Source of the DNA: Seriola aureovittata
Lineage: Eukaryota; Chordata; Actinopteri; Carangiformes; Carangidae
DNA length: 64,000 bases
Assembly: GCF_021018895.1 (NCBI RefSeq)
Contig: NC_079371.1
Location: 13,350,001-13,414,000, forward strand
Direction of reading: 5' to 3'
Shown one piece after another: positions 14,026-26,728 of the stretch; the stretch's first letter is position 1; each line of letters begins with the position of its first letter. The notes beneath the pieces are model-generated. The model saw only the letters and a program-made list of their open reading frames with translations. It was not told the DNA's origin and did no database searches. The position numbers and the translations under genes are program-made.

Positions 14026-15103
14026 CAAACTAAAGAGAGTGCAAATCAACACTGACCGTTTTCCCTTTCTAGATCAATTAATCAACAATTACACTCAGCT
14101 ACTCTGTTTCTTTCTTGTTCTCTCTATTCCTGTCATCTGTTTTGATCTTCATCGCAGGAATCAAGGTCATAAGATAAAAGATGACTGACTACAATATGTC
14201 TGAGTGTGCGTGTATTGTAGAGGATAGAAAGCTGAATATTACATGTGAATACTCAGGAAGGAAAACAACCATTTACAGAGGCATGAATGCACAATATGTG
14301 GATGGCTGGGATATTTGCATCTTGCAATGGGCCACAGGTAGCAGCTACACAATTACAGTGCAGACATCTTTACTAACAGTCATATTTGGCTGTTTTGACA
14401 CTGCTTACATTTCTCCATGGTATTTGGATTTACTTGCTGATTCTATTTTCTGCTGCTCTGCTTGGATGCTCCTGCAGAGGCAAGGTTCACAAGACCCCAC
14501 AAACCCCTATTCACCTCCTCATGGGAGGCCCAAGGCTGAGGATGAGACCAGACGAGAGAAAAGGAGAGAGCCAGGATAGAGCTCAAGTGGGAGCATTTAG
14601 CCACTTGGAAAGTCCCAGAAAAATGCTATGGCAAAAACTCAAGTGGCATGGCAAGCTAAATGGCTTTCTCTCTTTCTCAGTTTCTCCTGTGAATCTCTGA
14701 GGGCTCTGTGGCAGCACATTGCTGAATATCTGAGTCACTCAGTCTATCACAGCTGAAATGTATCCTGATGTTTCAAATGGCTGGGGCACTTGAGTCGCAT
14801 GTTGAGATGGAGAAATGTCAGGCTACACAGAGGGGAGGAGAGGAGATGATGAAAGGATCAAAGTGGAGAGGAAAAGAGGGGAGAGGCGCAGGTGTGTGTG
14901 TGTGCCCGTACGCTTGAATGTGCACGATCCTGTACATTAATCATATCCTCCTCATATCAGTAAGTGGTAATTTTCAACTCCCCTATGTAACCATTATCCA
15001 CTCAGATCCTCACCTGCTCTCCTGTCGCTCTCCTCCTCCACAGAGGTCTTTCTTTCCCAGCAATCAATCAATCAATTAATCAGTGATAATGTGATTAGCT
15101 AAT

Positions 15104-15121
15104 GGGGGGGGGGGGGGGGGG
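15104..15121 (+). repeat. poly-G run, 18 nt
   Basis: Homopolymer of G on plus (C in the mid2 transcript). Confidence 0.9.
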
Positions 15122-16135
15122 TTTAAGAGAGTAAGACCCATGAAAACTGACGCCATTTAAATGTACACTAATCTTACACCATAACCCAGACTGTGGGAAA
15201 ATATTCATCAAATTTTACAGGATTGCAATCAAATGAGTCGTTTATATTTGATTACAGTTGGACAGTGTGAATTTGTCAACCAATTATGGGAAAAAACAAA
15301 TGTGGTTCATTCTGGTATAACATACAAAATATGGGAAAAGGATCAAAAATCTTAGACACAGTTTGCGACCATGGTGGTGGGCTTGCCTGTAACAAGGGAA
15401 TTTGCTCTCATGGTATGAGCCAAAACATTAAGGATTACACAGGCAATATTGCCACATGGTGGTGATGTTGGATCTTAATCTGCAACCAGAATCTAACCAC
15501 CTGCTCCAAAACATTGCAGCACACTGTACAGTGCAGCTAAACTAAACGCAGAACATATGTAACAAGAGAGGGACTGAAGCATTCACATTGGCTAGGCGGA
15601 GACTGATTAATGACACAAGATGAGACAGTGTACGAACAATTTTAGCAGAATTTGCTAGCTTTTCTAAAATGCTTGCAAAAAATATTCCAAATATAAATCA
15701 TGACATTTTTACAACTCTGAAACGAAAATTAAACAGCTAGAACACAGGGAGAAATGGAAGAGGTTGAAAAAGGACAGCAGTGATTTTACACTCTCATCTC
15801 TTGTGTCTGGAGAGTTTTCACATAATCCCAGATACTAAATAGTGAATCTATTTGAAGCATATCCTCATGATATGTGTATGTCCTATTTTTGTAACAAGTA
15901 AGTCTTGATAAGTCAGCTCTGTTGCTCTATAAATACGAGCATGGAGGACAACAAATACTAAAGCTGGACAGAAAATCTAGGTTATGCAACACAGTTTGAA
16001 TAAAATATTGAACATAAGAAAACAGTGAAAATAAGACTGAGGAATACTGGAACTATTGTGCTGCTCCAATTTAATTCTTTTTGTAACTGCGGAGAGGTGA
16101 GTGAGTTTCTTTGTGGTTCTTTTGGGCTGGTGCAT

Positions 16136-16137
<2 letters not shown>

Positions 16138-16189
<52 letters not shown>
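16138..16189 (+). repeat. (GT)26 microsatellite abutting a splice donor
   Basis: Fifty-two bases of uninterrupted GT on plus; in the mid2 transcript it is (AC)26 starting 12 nt after the 5' splice site of coding exon 6. Confidence 0.98.
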
Positions 16190-16192
<3 letters not shown>

Positions 16193-16201
16193 GTGACTCA
16201 C

Positions 16202-16345
16202 TGATAAAATTTGTCTGGCCAGTGTAAATGGTGTACTGCAGCTCGTAGGAGGTGACACTGAACTCGTCCTCGGATGTCCAGTGAACAGTGATGGTGTCAT
16301 GGGAGGCGGTGCACAGCTCGTCTCTTATGGATGGCGGGTTGGGAG
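16202..16345 (-). CDS. mid2: mid2 coding exon 6: fibronectin type III, first half
   Basis: The exon is 144 bp, residues 436 (split) to 483 plus one base of Ser484. It begins (A)[16 protein letters not shown] and ends TGQTNFI. The acceptor is GGATGTAG|CTC and the donor ATCA|GTGAGT. The motifs [14 protein letters not shown] and [10 protein letters not shown] mark the N-terminal strands of the FN3 domain and match MID2. Immediately after the donor, 12 nt into the intron, there is a run of 26 AC units on the transcribed strand. Human MID2 has an isoform with 30 extra residues at this junction; I see no counterpart. Confidence 0.97.
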
Positions 16346-16760
16346 CTACATCCGGAGGAAACGACAATTATGATTCATAGTGAGACGGAAATGAAAAAAT
16401 TGTCATCATTAAAGTGTTTGATTTAATATAGAAGTAATTCTTAGAAACACAATGATGGATTGATGAAAAAAATTACCCACTAAAGGTTACATGAATTTCA
16501 TACCAGCTGGTGGCTGGGATACATTTCTTAACCTGGTAATATAAATTGTTCATTTTCTCTAGTATAGGAAAACCTTGTAGGGTAAGTTACGTTTTAGCTT
16601 GGATGCATACATGTAAATAAGTTTATACAAAGGGTTTCATATGCCAAATTGTCAGAGAAATTCATCAACCGAGAGGACTATTTGTCCTGTATAACATTAA
16701 ACCACCCAAAGCAAAGTTTCAAGGTTTTGTCATGATGACGGCAGCAGAATCAACTCTTAC
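16346..16760 (-). other. mid2: mid2 intron, 415 bp
   Basis: This short GT-AG intron separates coding exons 5 and 6. It is ordinary AT-rich sequence with no repeat that I recognise. Confidence 0.9.
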
Positions 16761-16888
16761 CTGTTAGGTAATCTAGTCCTTCTAAAATCTTCTTCTCTCT
16801 GGAGAAATCCAGGGCAAAGTTGTCAAACGCCTCATTCAGGTTTACATCAGGGATGAGTACCTGGGAGGAGGCCGTCGCCATGGCAACC
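16761..16888 (-). CDS. mid2: mid2 coding exon 5: COS box region
   Basis: The exon is 128 bp and encodes the last base of Arg393, residues 394-435 and one base of Ala436. The peptide begins [21 protein letters not shown] and ends [10 protein letters not shown]. The acceptor is CTCTAAAG|GG and the donor ACAG|GTAAGAG, close to the consensus. The length equals the family exon. The COS box directs midline proteins to microtubules, and its usual core (the [11 protein letters not shown] stretch) is intact here. The next intron is only 415 bp. Confidence 0.96.
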
Positions 16889-18312
16889 CTTTAGAGTAGT
16901 GGCCAGGACATGGGAGGACATGAAAAGGAAAAAAAAATGTCACAAGGAAGGGTAGAGAGGTGAGGGAACGGAGGAGGGCCAAGAGGTCAGATGAGGTGAC
17001 GAGGGGAAATGAGCGAAGGGGCAAAAAGAGGGTGAGAGGTGATGAAAAGGTGGAGAAATGTGAGGAGAGAAATGAAAGCGGAGAAGTGACAAGAGGGGAG
17101 AGGTGGTAGACAGAATCAGTGACACATGGAAAGGTGAGAGAGAAAGAAAATGTAAAAGAGAACGTAAAAGATATAGGAAATTCACACTTTCAAACAGATC
17201 TGCCTCCTGCCCCACATCCCTACCTCGGTGTTGTGTGTTAACCCACAGAGTCCACAAAAACATAGACAAACCAGACACACATTGACACACTGACTCCATA
17301 GTCTGTACAGCTTTGTAGAAACTTTTGCCTACTTCTGCTTTGAGCATTAGTGAGCTGTCTGTGGCAGGAGCCAGCCTGAACCACAGTGCTGGCAGGGTTA
17401 CAGAGCAGAGTAAAGCAGGGCACAGACCAGCACTAGTCCTTGAGACTTTTGTTCCTCAGTGAGGAGAAAGCAGCCGGTCAATAAAGCGCTCAGGCAGGTG
17501 CTAGGAAAAAAAAAAAAAAATACAGAGTCTGGGCCAGAAAGAAAAAGATGCTACACTTGCTGCAGATTTTGCTCAGGTCTTTGTCTGTGCGAGAGACAGA
17601 GAGAGAAAGCTGCTGGCCTGCCTACAGAACGATGCAGGTGGAAATAGAAAGTGCAGCGCCGGCCCTTTAAATGATAGATGATTTTCAACAGAGGCCTGAC
17701 ATTGATCGCAGCAGCCAGAGAGGTTTGATATAATGCTGATTTCACCAGTAAGCCTTACTCTAAGATTGGAAAAAAGTTAATACAGAAAACTCGTTGTAGG
17801 TATTTGATTAAAAAAACAAAAACAAATTTGTACTGTCAAATACATAAAAAAAAGTTTTACTGTGTGACACCAGTGATTCTACCGAGAGGAGGAGAGAGAG
17901 GGAGACTACAGTGGGCATGAGCAGTCTAACGCACTCTGCTCTTGCCTCTACTTACAATGAATGAAATCACATGGAATCACATGGAATCAGTGCTGCTTCT
18001 TAGTATATGTTACACTTTAAATAAAAAGGAAACAACAACAGCACAAAGACGGAGGCTGCAGTAGTAAACAAAGTCAAGGACGGCAGAAATGAGCTCTTGC
18101 CTGTGAGTGCATTTGTTCACGTGTCTCATGTTTCTGGTCTTTTAGCAGATATTCCTGAGTGGCATGTGAAAGGGTGTGAACACCTGAACAGGTCTCTAAC
18201 CAGTGATGTATAGTCAGAGAAAAAATATGACAATCAAACAGCCACTGATATAAGCAAAGACTTCATCGCTTGTTCTACGTCACTATTATGTATGTTTGTG
18301 TACATCACCCAC
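16889..18312 (-). other. mid2: mid2 intron, 1.4 kb
   Basis: GT-AG intron between coding exons 4 and 5. On the plus strand it contains a purine-rich stretch at about 16920-17165 (GA-rich, low complexity) and an A-run at 17505-17520. Nothing else is recognisable. Confidence 0.88.
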
Positions 18313-18461
18313 CTCTCTGCTACATTTCGGGCGGTCTGGAGGAAGCGGGCGTGGTCGTTCTCCTTCAGGCTCTGTTCGGCCTGCGTGATGAGGGCGCTGG
18401 AGCGCTCCAGACACTGACGACAGTTTGCAATCTGTTGAGCCAGCTTACGCAATTTCATCAC
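18313..18461 (-). CDS. mid2: mid2 coding exon 4: end of the coiled coil
   Basis: The exon is 149 bp, phase 0 in and 2 out, residues 344-392 plus two bases of Arg393. It begins [20 protein letters not shown] and ends with ARNVAER (last codon split AG|G). The acceptor is TTGTTCCAG|GTG and the donor AG|GTGGGT. The length matches the MID1/MID2 exon. [10 protein letters not shown] and CRQCLERS are the MID2 forms. The exon covers the end of the coiled coil and the start of the COS (C-terminal subgroup one signature) region. A (TGGGG)n tract lies about 410 nt upstream of its acceptor on the transcribed strand. Confidence 0.97.
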
Positions 18462-18871
18462 CTGGAACAAACACAAACACAGCACATGTTGCTCTGTTGC
18501 GACACACTGATTCATATTCATTCGCTCAATCTGCATCCGTACACTGTCTTTCATCACCACTTCCCAAAAACTCAAACAAAAAGTAGGTCTTTGGTGTTAT
18601 TGATCTTTTATGCTCATCTCCTGCGGCCAAAAATAACTTTCTATTTGCTCATGGCAAGTCCCCCTCACTCCACTGCACAAATTCATGAATATGTGTCTCG
18701 GAGCATCTTCTACCTCCAAATGCATCACAGCTATAGTCCAGTGAATTCAGTGTGAGGTATTCATCATTTTGACAGTCACTAATCTACAAATATGTTCAAC
18801 ACTTCCAGAAAATATTATTATGCATTTCTGCCAAATTATTCCCAAAATACTGATAGGAATCCTCATTAGTC

Positions 18872-18909
18872 ACCCCCCCACCCCACCCCACCCCACCCCA
18901 CCCCACCCT
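18872..18909 (+). repeat. (CCCCA)n tandem repeat
   Basis: About seven CCCCA units on plus, which is (TGGGG)n on the mid2 sense strand; enough runs of four G for an intramolecular G-quadruplex in the pre-mRNA. Confidence 0.95.
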
Positions 18910-19834
18910 CCATACCACCACCTCAAACCCCCACCCAAAAAACAAAAAAACAGATTCCTGTTAGGTGAAACCAAGAAGGCGACTCTCGATGGCTGAAGTT
19001 TTGTAACTGTCAGAGAAAAACAGCACTTGATAGAGGCTGACTGTGTTGGACACAAATATCAAGAGATGAAGACTCTGAAGTATATGCAGCATTAATTACA
19101 CAGTGAGCAGATGACATTTTCCCAGCTCACGTGTGGAGCTGATGACAGGAGGGGAAATAGTCTGCATTAGGATGTTATTTCATCCTCAGCCGGGCCAAAC
19201 ATTTAACCCTCGCACCCATAAAATGTCTCCCTGATGTAACTACTCTATCGACCTGGTGTCTGACGCCTGTAAAACTCTCAATAAACAATCACACAGTGAT
19301 GCGGACACAGGCACAGAGACAGGAGGACACAAAGAACGCAGCGGAGAGGACAGACTCCTGGTTATGGGGCCAGAGTTGGAACAGAGTTGGCTCTTCATTC
19401 CAACACTGACCTCATGACCGTGTTGCATAATCGATGAGCAGAGGTAAACAGCATAACGTGTTATCTGATATAATCACAGCAAGAACAACATGTACAGAGT
19501 GCTACATATATGTATGCGTATGTGTTCGTCTATTTAAGATCTAAATATTGAGAAAAAAAGATTTGCAAGATGGACTAGAAACCACTATTTGCTCTTGCCC
19601 TTTCCGACCAAACAACAGTTATTTCAGCATTGTAAACACTTATCTATCTCCATATACTTGGTGTGGAGATGAATGCACCAGCACAATACAATGCCCTGAA
19701 GTCCAAGCAGGAAAGAGAAGATTTTGACCCACAAGTGTCAGTATTAACCTGCTTCGTCTTCATTATAATGAAACCATGCTGTGCACGAGGAGAGGCAGTT
19801 CAGTCACGTTAGGGTTCAGACTCTTTATAAACAA

Positions 19835-19836
<2 letters not shown>

Positions 19837-19895
<59 letters not shown>
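19837..19895 (+). repeat. (AC)n microsatellite, 59 bp
   Basis: Uninterrupted dinucleotide tract inside the 5.1-kb intron. Confidence 0.98.
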
Positions 19896-19897
<2 letters not shown>

Positions 19898-20768
19898 GTT
19901 TTATAATGCAGCACCTTTTGACTGTAATTTGTCAATTGATGTACTGTAATATAATTTCCGACTGAGCATAAGGAAGCCATTCTATGTTAATTCCAAATTT
20001 AAGTAATCTATTTATCTTCATTATGGCTCATATCCTGATCCCCAAATTAACTTAGTTTGATGAAACTCTCCACAGGAAATAACACCGGCTGCTTATGAGC
20101 GCCAAGCCTGTAAACGAAAGGTGAGCTGTAGGATAAAATACCAGCTTTGGTATGGAGTGCATCTCAGCACCGGTGATTAAATGAAACCTTAGTGAACTTT
20201 TAAATGGCAAACAGCGAAGTGACGTGGGCTCACTGTGTGAAAACAGCACACTTTCAGCAACGAACAACAACCCAAATCTCTAGACACAAAATAAAACTTA
20301 AAAGAGACCAAATAGCATCTACAATTATGAGTGCACTGAAAGGATTACTCATTTATACTTCCAGAAATGCATTTTGTCTTGCAGCACTTGAATAAAGAAG
20401 AATTCTGAGAAAAAAAAAAAAACTGACTGGGTGGCAATTGGTTAAGAGCTTGTCATCAGAAGCTCTCAAAAAAATCAAAACACTATCTAATGTGCACTGT
20501 CTTTCTACTGCTGGAAAAAAGCTGCTCCTGTTTAGAAGCCTCTCTAAGCTGGCGACTTAATGGAGTTTCAGTCGACTTCTTAGCCGCTTTTCCACTAAGT
20601 CCACCATAATCTGTTGTCACTATAAACGACATCTGAGCAGGTTGTTGACCGCACGGAGAGGAGAGGCGAGACAGGTTTAATGGATGGGTTATTATTTGGA
20701 AACGTATGCCGCAAACATTTTAGAGGTGATTGCTCTCTCTCTCTCACTATAATGGACAATATGGCACG

Positions 20769-20771
<3 letters not shown>

Positions 20772-20838
<67 letters not shown>
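20772..20838 (+). repeat. (TG)n microsatellite, 67 bp
   Basis: Uninterrupted tract, opposite in orientation to the arrays at 19837 and 22651. Confidence 0.98.
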
Positions 20839-20841
<3 letters not shown>

Positions 20842-21979
20842 TGTACCTGCGTGTGTGCATGTATATGTGTAGGTGTTTTTGTCTGTCTCAACTTGCGGTG
20901 TCTGCATCAGCTTTAGCTGAAATAGAGCAATCTAATCAAAGCTTAAATATTGAAGTGGCGGCCCATCAGTATTACAGTTGGGTTATTAATACAAACACAT
21001 ACATATACAACTGAATATTATACTGTTGAGAACAGCAAAAGATTTTTTTGCAAACAAATTTACTTTTCTTTTTTTTTTTTACTCTGTATTTTATTAGCTT
21101 AAAAACCGAGCTACCGTATCTTCATTGGTAGCTAACTAACATCTACCAGAGAAGCAGTGGAAGTAGTAAAGTGTTTCATTAGCCTATCAACCTGCAGGAC
21201 TGATTTATAGTTAAAGTTATATAAGTTATAGGTCCAGGTCTGGATAAGACAGGGTCTGGATTCGGATCTGGACCACGGACCTCCTATTAGTGACCTTCTG
21301 ATCGGCGCTAACTGCCACCCCTGAAAGGTTCTTTGATGCCATAATTACACCACCCGACTTTTGGCATTGCCTCTGATATACTATGAGTCATGCAGCCAGA
21401 CAGATGAGGTCCTTTCTTGTCAGGTAAATGTAAACATAGGTTGTTTTAGGCATTTCGACAAATGCCTAATGCTGTCGTTTTTCTGTCTCTACTCGCCTTA
21501 ACCTTGTAAAACTCACATAATGGACTGTCAGCGGCAAAGCTGGTTTTAGACATAAGGTGGAAATATCTTAAAAACCAAAAAGGGATTTGAGTTGTTAATC
21601 CTCAAGTCTATAAAGGAGCAGTTAAAATAGTTTTCAAAATGAGAATGAAAGACAGAGAAGCAAAGAATATGCCTGAAAGACAGGAAGTCATATGATAAAA
21701 AAAAAATGCATGCACACGTCAGGCCATGGGAATGGTGTGTGTTTTGTTTTGGCAGGGAGAGATTAGGCATGACTGCTGAGTCTCCTTAGAGAGAGACAAA
21801 GCTTGTTAAGAGGAGGTGAGACAGAGAATGAGAGCACCTTGCACGGCTCCTCTCGCTATGATCAAGCCTGAATAATCCTGTTATTCTGTTGCAGAGTCAC
21901 CTCTGAACACTTCCCTTTCTGACACTGTCCTCAACAGAAAAATGACAGCATTAGTAGTTTGTTCTAATGCTTCAAACGA

Positions 21980-22126
21980 CCTCTCCTCTCTCTTCTCCTC
22001 TCCTCTCTCCTCTCCTCTCCTCTCCCCTCTCCTCTCCTCTCCTCTCCTCTCTCCTTTCCTCTCTCCTCCTCTCTCCTCTCCTCTCCTCTCTCCTCCTCTC
22101 TCCACTCCTCTTCTCTTCTCTCCTCT
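21980..22126 (+). repeat. 147-bp polypyrimidine tract, (CCTCT)n-like
   Basis: Only C and T apart from one A at 22104. The units are irregular CTCTC/CTCCT. It is polypurine in the mid2 transcript. Confidence 0.95.
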
Positions 22127-22405
22127 GGCAAACATCCATTTTAACACACCTATGATTATTTGAATTACTCAAGGTTGATTCATCTTCCTTGACCCTTAAA
22201 CTACCTCAAATCTTAACACATTGTCCTGGAGCTGACATCAATCAAGCACTCCTCTGGTGTTTTCCCACTTACCTCCGTCTCCTGCATTTCACTCCTCTAC
22301 CCTCTCCTAGACAGCCTTTTACAGACCCAGACTCTCAGGAGAACAAGCCTTGCATTTTGTCTGCAATCACTGCAGACACACTCTGACACACTTCCTCCCT
22401 CTCTG

Positions 22406-22413
<8 letters not shown>

Positions 22414-22451
<38 letters not shown>

Positions 22452-22452
22452 C
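22414..22452 (+). repeat. (CT)n followed by (CA)n
   Basis: CT dinucleotides to 22441, then a short CA run. Confidence 0.9.
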
Positions 22453-22649
22453 TACTTCAGTCCTTGTGTTCAGTGTTTGGGAATCTTTCATCTCTCAACA
22501 AAGCTCTTTTGCTGCCTCAGAGCATCCTCCACAAGCGCTTAAAACTTCACCTCTGGGAGGGTGAGATTAAGAGTTTGCCTCTGCCCTGAAACCTTAGGCA
22601 CTCGAGGGTGGGAGGTGGTGGTGGGGGGCACACACTCATATCCACCTCG

Positions 22650-22650
<1 letters not shown>

Positions 22651-22702
<52 letters not shown>
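22651..22702 (+). repeat. (CA)26 microsatellite
   Basis: Uninterrupted tract of 52 bp. Confidence 0.98.
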
Positions 22703-22703
<1 letters not shown>

Positions 22704-23533
22704 GTCTGTACAGTAAGTCCTGGACTCTCTTTGAAACATCAGCAAGAAGTTCAGGGCAGTTTTTGCTGTCATCTCAGATTCTTTGGTTGTGTGAGAGGCC
22801 GTTGCTACTCTCCCTCTCTCTTTTTCCTCACTTGTCTCCTGAAGCATCCATGTGAGATATGTTTGGGTAAACAAGCAGGCAACTACAGAGGTAAAAAAAA
22901 AAAAGAAAAGAAAAGAAAAAAAAAAAAAACAGAGCAAATATATTCTGTCCATGGCACTGCTGCTCTTGTATTCATTCTCCTGTATAAAAACACAGCCTCT
23001 CTACCAGTGGACTGTGACCCAGGGCTGAGTTTCTTAAAGATGTATTTGTCAGTTTGGCTTCTTCAACTGGCGGTGAGCCGTAACTGTTTGAACTGATGCA
23101 GTATGAGTGAACCACCGGAATGTGAATGCAAAAAATCCATACCTCTATCATAAACTGCATTAATCAATATTGTTGAATGAATCAATTGATGACTAGTATT
23201 GTCAAAGGGGCTTGTAAAAGAAACCGAAACTTATCCTTCAACACAACTTTAAGGGGCCACAGTACATTTTTCAGAAGAAACTCGTGGGACCTGCTCAGCT
23301 CCAAAAAGCAGACAGACATAATTTTCTCCGAAGTTGGTGGTGAAAATCTTATTTGACTTACATTCATTAGTTGGTCAGAAACATTATTCCAATGTCATTT
23401 CAATGTTACAATCATGTCAGTGTAGATTTAGCACGCGGAAACCACCTATCTTCCTAATTTCAACTCAAATTTCTCTCTCAAGTTAGACCCGAAACTGACT
23501 GAGTATAAAGGCATGCCGGGAAAAACTTTATAC

Positions 23534-23641
23534 CTTGGACTCTTTGATCTTCACAGCGATGACCTGCTTTCTCTGCCGAATGATCTCCACGAGCTCATCG
23601 CACTCCTCCACCAGCTTAGCTTCATGCATGGCTGTGTTCAC
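23534..23641 (-). CDS. mid2: mid2 coding exon 3: coiled coil, middle part
   Basis: The exon has 36 codons (108 bp, phase 0/0), residues 308-343, beginning [17 protein letters not shown] and ending IAVKIKESK. Splice sites are TCTCTGCAG|GTG and [19 protein letters not shown] matches MID2; MID1 has a different sequence here (VNASRQEAKL). The segment is helical and charge-rich, as expected for the central coiled coil. The intron that follows runs about 5.1 kb to the next exon. Confidence 0.96.
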
Positions 23642-26097
23642 CTGCAGAGAGGAGCAGAAGATATACATGTGAAAAAGCAAATTAAGACGCCCTCGAGAAC
23701 ACGCTGAATCACAATAACCCCGCCATAATGTGTCTTTATATTTTTTTTGTGTTTGTCACATGAGTTCGTTTTTCTTGCTCTCTCTATGTGACAGGAGCTT
23801 TGTAAGATTTCTGGTTTGGCAGCCAGGATGATTCATATCATCACTTACACACAGATCACGTCATTCGATTTTGGGTTTCGTTATGAATTCTGCACACATG
23901 GAAAAGCCGCCTCCATCAAGATGTGCACCTGGATTAGAATTAACTTGTGAACTTAAGAAAGATATGCCATTTCCAACTCTTTAATTATGTCACTGGAAAC
24001 ACCATAAATCATTATACATTGCAAAGCGCACATTGATCCAGGGGGAAAAAAAACTAATACATACCGTTGATGAAGTGATTGGTCTACAGCCACCAATTTT
24101 GTGTGCATTGTAGGTATAGCGAGAGAAGAACAACTCAGTGTAACATGTAGATGGAATTTCATTTTTCATTTGTCTAAAATATTCTGTTTCTTGCTGGAGG
24201 GAAAGTCTGTCACAGCTCATAAAAATGGGTAAATTTAAACCACCACTTTTTCCTGTACGTAACGGTAGGATCTTATTATGCACCACAGACTGCGATGTGC
24301 TGAGAAAGTGCCAGATGAAATTCATAATTACACTTTTTTTTTTCTAAAACATGTTTATTTCACTCATTACAAACAAGAAATAGGTTGAGGATTGTTGGAA
24401 TATTCAACTCTCGATTAAAAAAACTACCACAATTTACCCACACCATGCCAATTTAATAGATTCTGTGATTATTTTAGGACCAAAGTTGCCAAGGCAACTC
24501 GTCATCAGTTCATCATCTCAGTCCAACACTAAATGAACAGCCAACTCCAAAGTCGTGTGGGTGGGTGGGTGTTACTGAAACATTAAGGGTGTTTGCTAAA
24601 CTGCAATGCTGAACCACTACTAACAGGCCTGCCAACTGTAAAACACAATTACAGTTCCAAAAGTTTCGGAAACAGCTATGGCGGGGGCTCAAATGGAAAA
24701 AAAAGTTTGGATGTGCTGCTCCGACTTCACTGCTGAGGCAATGAGGAGAACAGAAAAACGGAATTTCTCTCATTAAGGGACATTTGAAATGTCACAGTGA
24801 GGACTGATGGTTTTACCATATAGCTGCCTGTGATTGCTGCTTCACCAGCATCTTTAATCTAAATGCACAAGGCACAGAAATAAACCTCATCACTGCTCTG
24901 TCTGCTCCTTTATCATGATTTTCCATATACAAACTGCGCACTGTGTTGCTATCCACTGACGACAGGATGTAAAAAGTTCCCATGCACTGATCTAAGATGA
25001 AATTGCCACAAAGTTGGAGTTGTGCTCTAAGTGCAAGTCCTCCACTGCGATGACAGGAGTCACCACTATTTTGTCTGCAGGAGCCAATTCAGAACATCAG
25101 AGAAATTACAGATTTTCTCCACAATATACTTTCAACAAGCCTGAGCGATGACTATGGGAAGCTTTCACTCAAAACAAGCAACTTCAGAGCTATCCACAAA
25201 AAAAAAAAGGATTTAATTTCAAATACAGGCCTTAACGGTCACACAGGCATTCACAAACAACACTGCTGCTTTGACTGCTTGACTAGACGCTAGTGTTTGT
25301 TGTCACAACAGCACTGGTGAGCGTTTTCGGCAGTGCACTGACTGTAGCGAGAGCACTGCATAGCTGGCAGCCCTCATACAGTAATACAGCAGAAAATTCA
25401 TTGTGAGGAGAGACCCTTTAACTGCTCTGACTGGGCGTGGCCATCTTTAAGCGACGCAAAGGTTACTTTCAAATCAAACTGTGCATTGTGACAATAAAAT
25501 CAGAAAGATTCTTTAAAGACACAATTGTTTGTTTGTTGATTTGAGATTTTAATCACTTTAAATGCGCCCAACTACAGGATACTGAAACTGAGGCAGAGGA
25601 TTTGTTTATTTTGGATTTGAAAGGGCATCATAATAGAAAAAAATAAAAAATAAAAAAATCGTTTGAATGAAGAAATAGTGAATCAGTCAATATTACATTT
25701 AAATAGTTTGCTAAATAAAAGAGATGATTTCAGTTTAAATTCAAATCTTTACAGCATCTCTTTGATTGTCTACAGTGAGTTTGTTCATCCCATTTTAAAT
25801 AAATGACTTGTTTTATCATTGTTGAATACAGAACAGAATTCAATGGGCTTTGGGTATTTAAATTTTCTTTACTTTTACAGATAAAATATGAAGCCATTTA
25901 ATATCTTTAAACTATAACAGTATCATTATTAATAAAATACATTTTGATCAATTTTGATTAATTCTCCATCCATAAATTCTACAGGGCTGTGACTTTATGT
26001 CACGCTGCAGACTATCCAACTACTTACTCTAACAACCAAGTTCCACTCATCACTGCACAAAGCTCATTACAACACGGCGATCCACTTAAGCCTCATT

Positions 26098-26100
<3 letters not shown>

Positions 26101-26175
<75 letters not shown>
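26101..26175 (+). repeat. (CA)n microsatellite, 75 bp
   Basis: Uninterrupted tract. Confidence 0.98.
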
Positions 26176-26178
<3 letters not shown>

Positions 26179-26728
26179 TGCATGCACGCCAACACACAAT
26201 TAATTCGGCACAGAGTCATATTATGATGACTGCAGGTTAGTAATTAAACAGGATAAATTCAGACGTCCAGGATCACTTTGAATTACAACTGAGCTACTTG
26301 GCAGGCTAGAGTTACAGAAACAATCTTCATCTCCGTCCTCCCCCTGTTTCACCTCGCACAAAAAAAAAACTCGTCCTCCTCCTTTTCTGCCAGCTCCCGA
26401 CATTATTATCTACTCCCAGCAACACAAACACTGTCACCTACTGCGCATCTCCCTATTCATCAGGCTCCTCTGCAGGTGCACTGAAATCACAGCGCCAACT
26501 CCATGTTAAAGTGTCGCTCTATTATTGGAATATGTGATGAGCAACCGCAGCAAGATTGAAAACATTCAATGTGAAGAACTTTCCAGCTGCTCCTGCGATG
26601 AAAATTATTGTAAAAATGTGTGAAAACACTGCTAGACAGACTGAAGGGGAAAAAAATGGAAACAGAAAATTTAAGAGGCCAGAAAGTCTAATCATAAATG
26701 GATCTTATATCCCAATTTCTGAAGACAT

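Larger units (their letters stand above)
18462..23533 (-). other. mid2: mid2 intron, 5.1 kb
   Basis: GT-AG intron between coding exons 3 and 4. It holds microsatellites at 19837-19895, 20772-20838 and 22651-22702, a CT run at 22414-22441, a 147-bp polypyrimidine tract at 21980-22126 and a CCCCA tandem at 18872-18909. I see no gene in it. Confidence 0.88.

Noticed and set aside
18270..18755. 161-codon open frame on plus
   Set aside because: Antisense shadow of mid2 coding exon 4 plus intron; no family similarity.
22608..23096. 162-codon open frame on plus
   Set aside because: It runs through a (CA)n microsatellite and an A/G-rich tract, giving Thr-His and Lys repeats; a repeat artefact.
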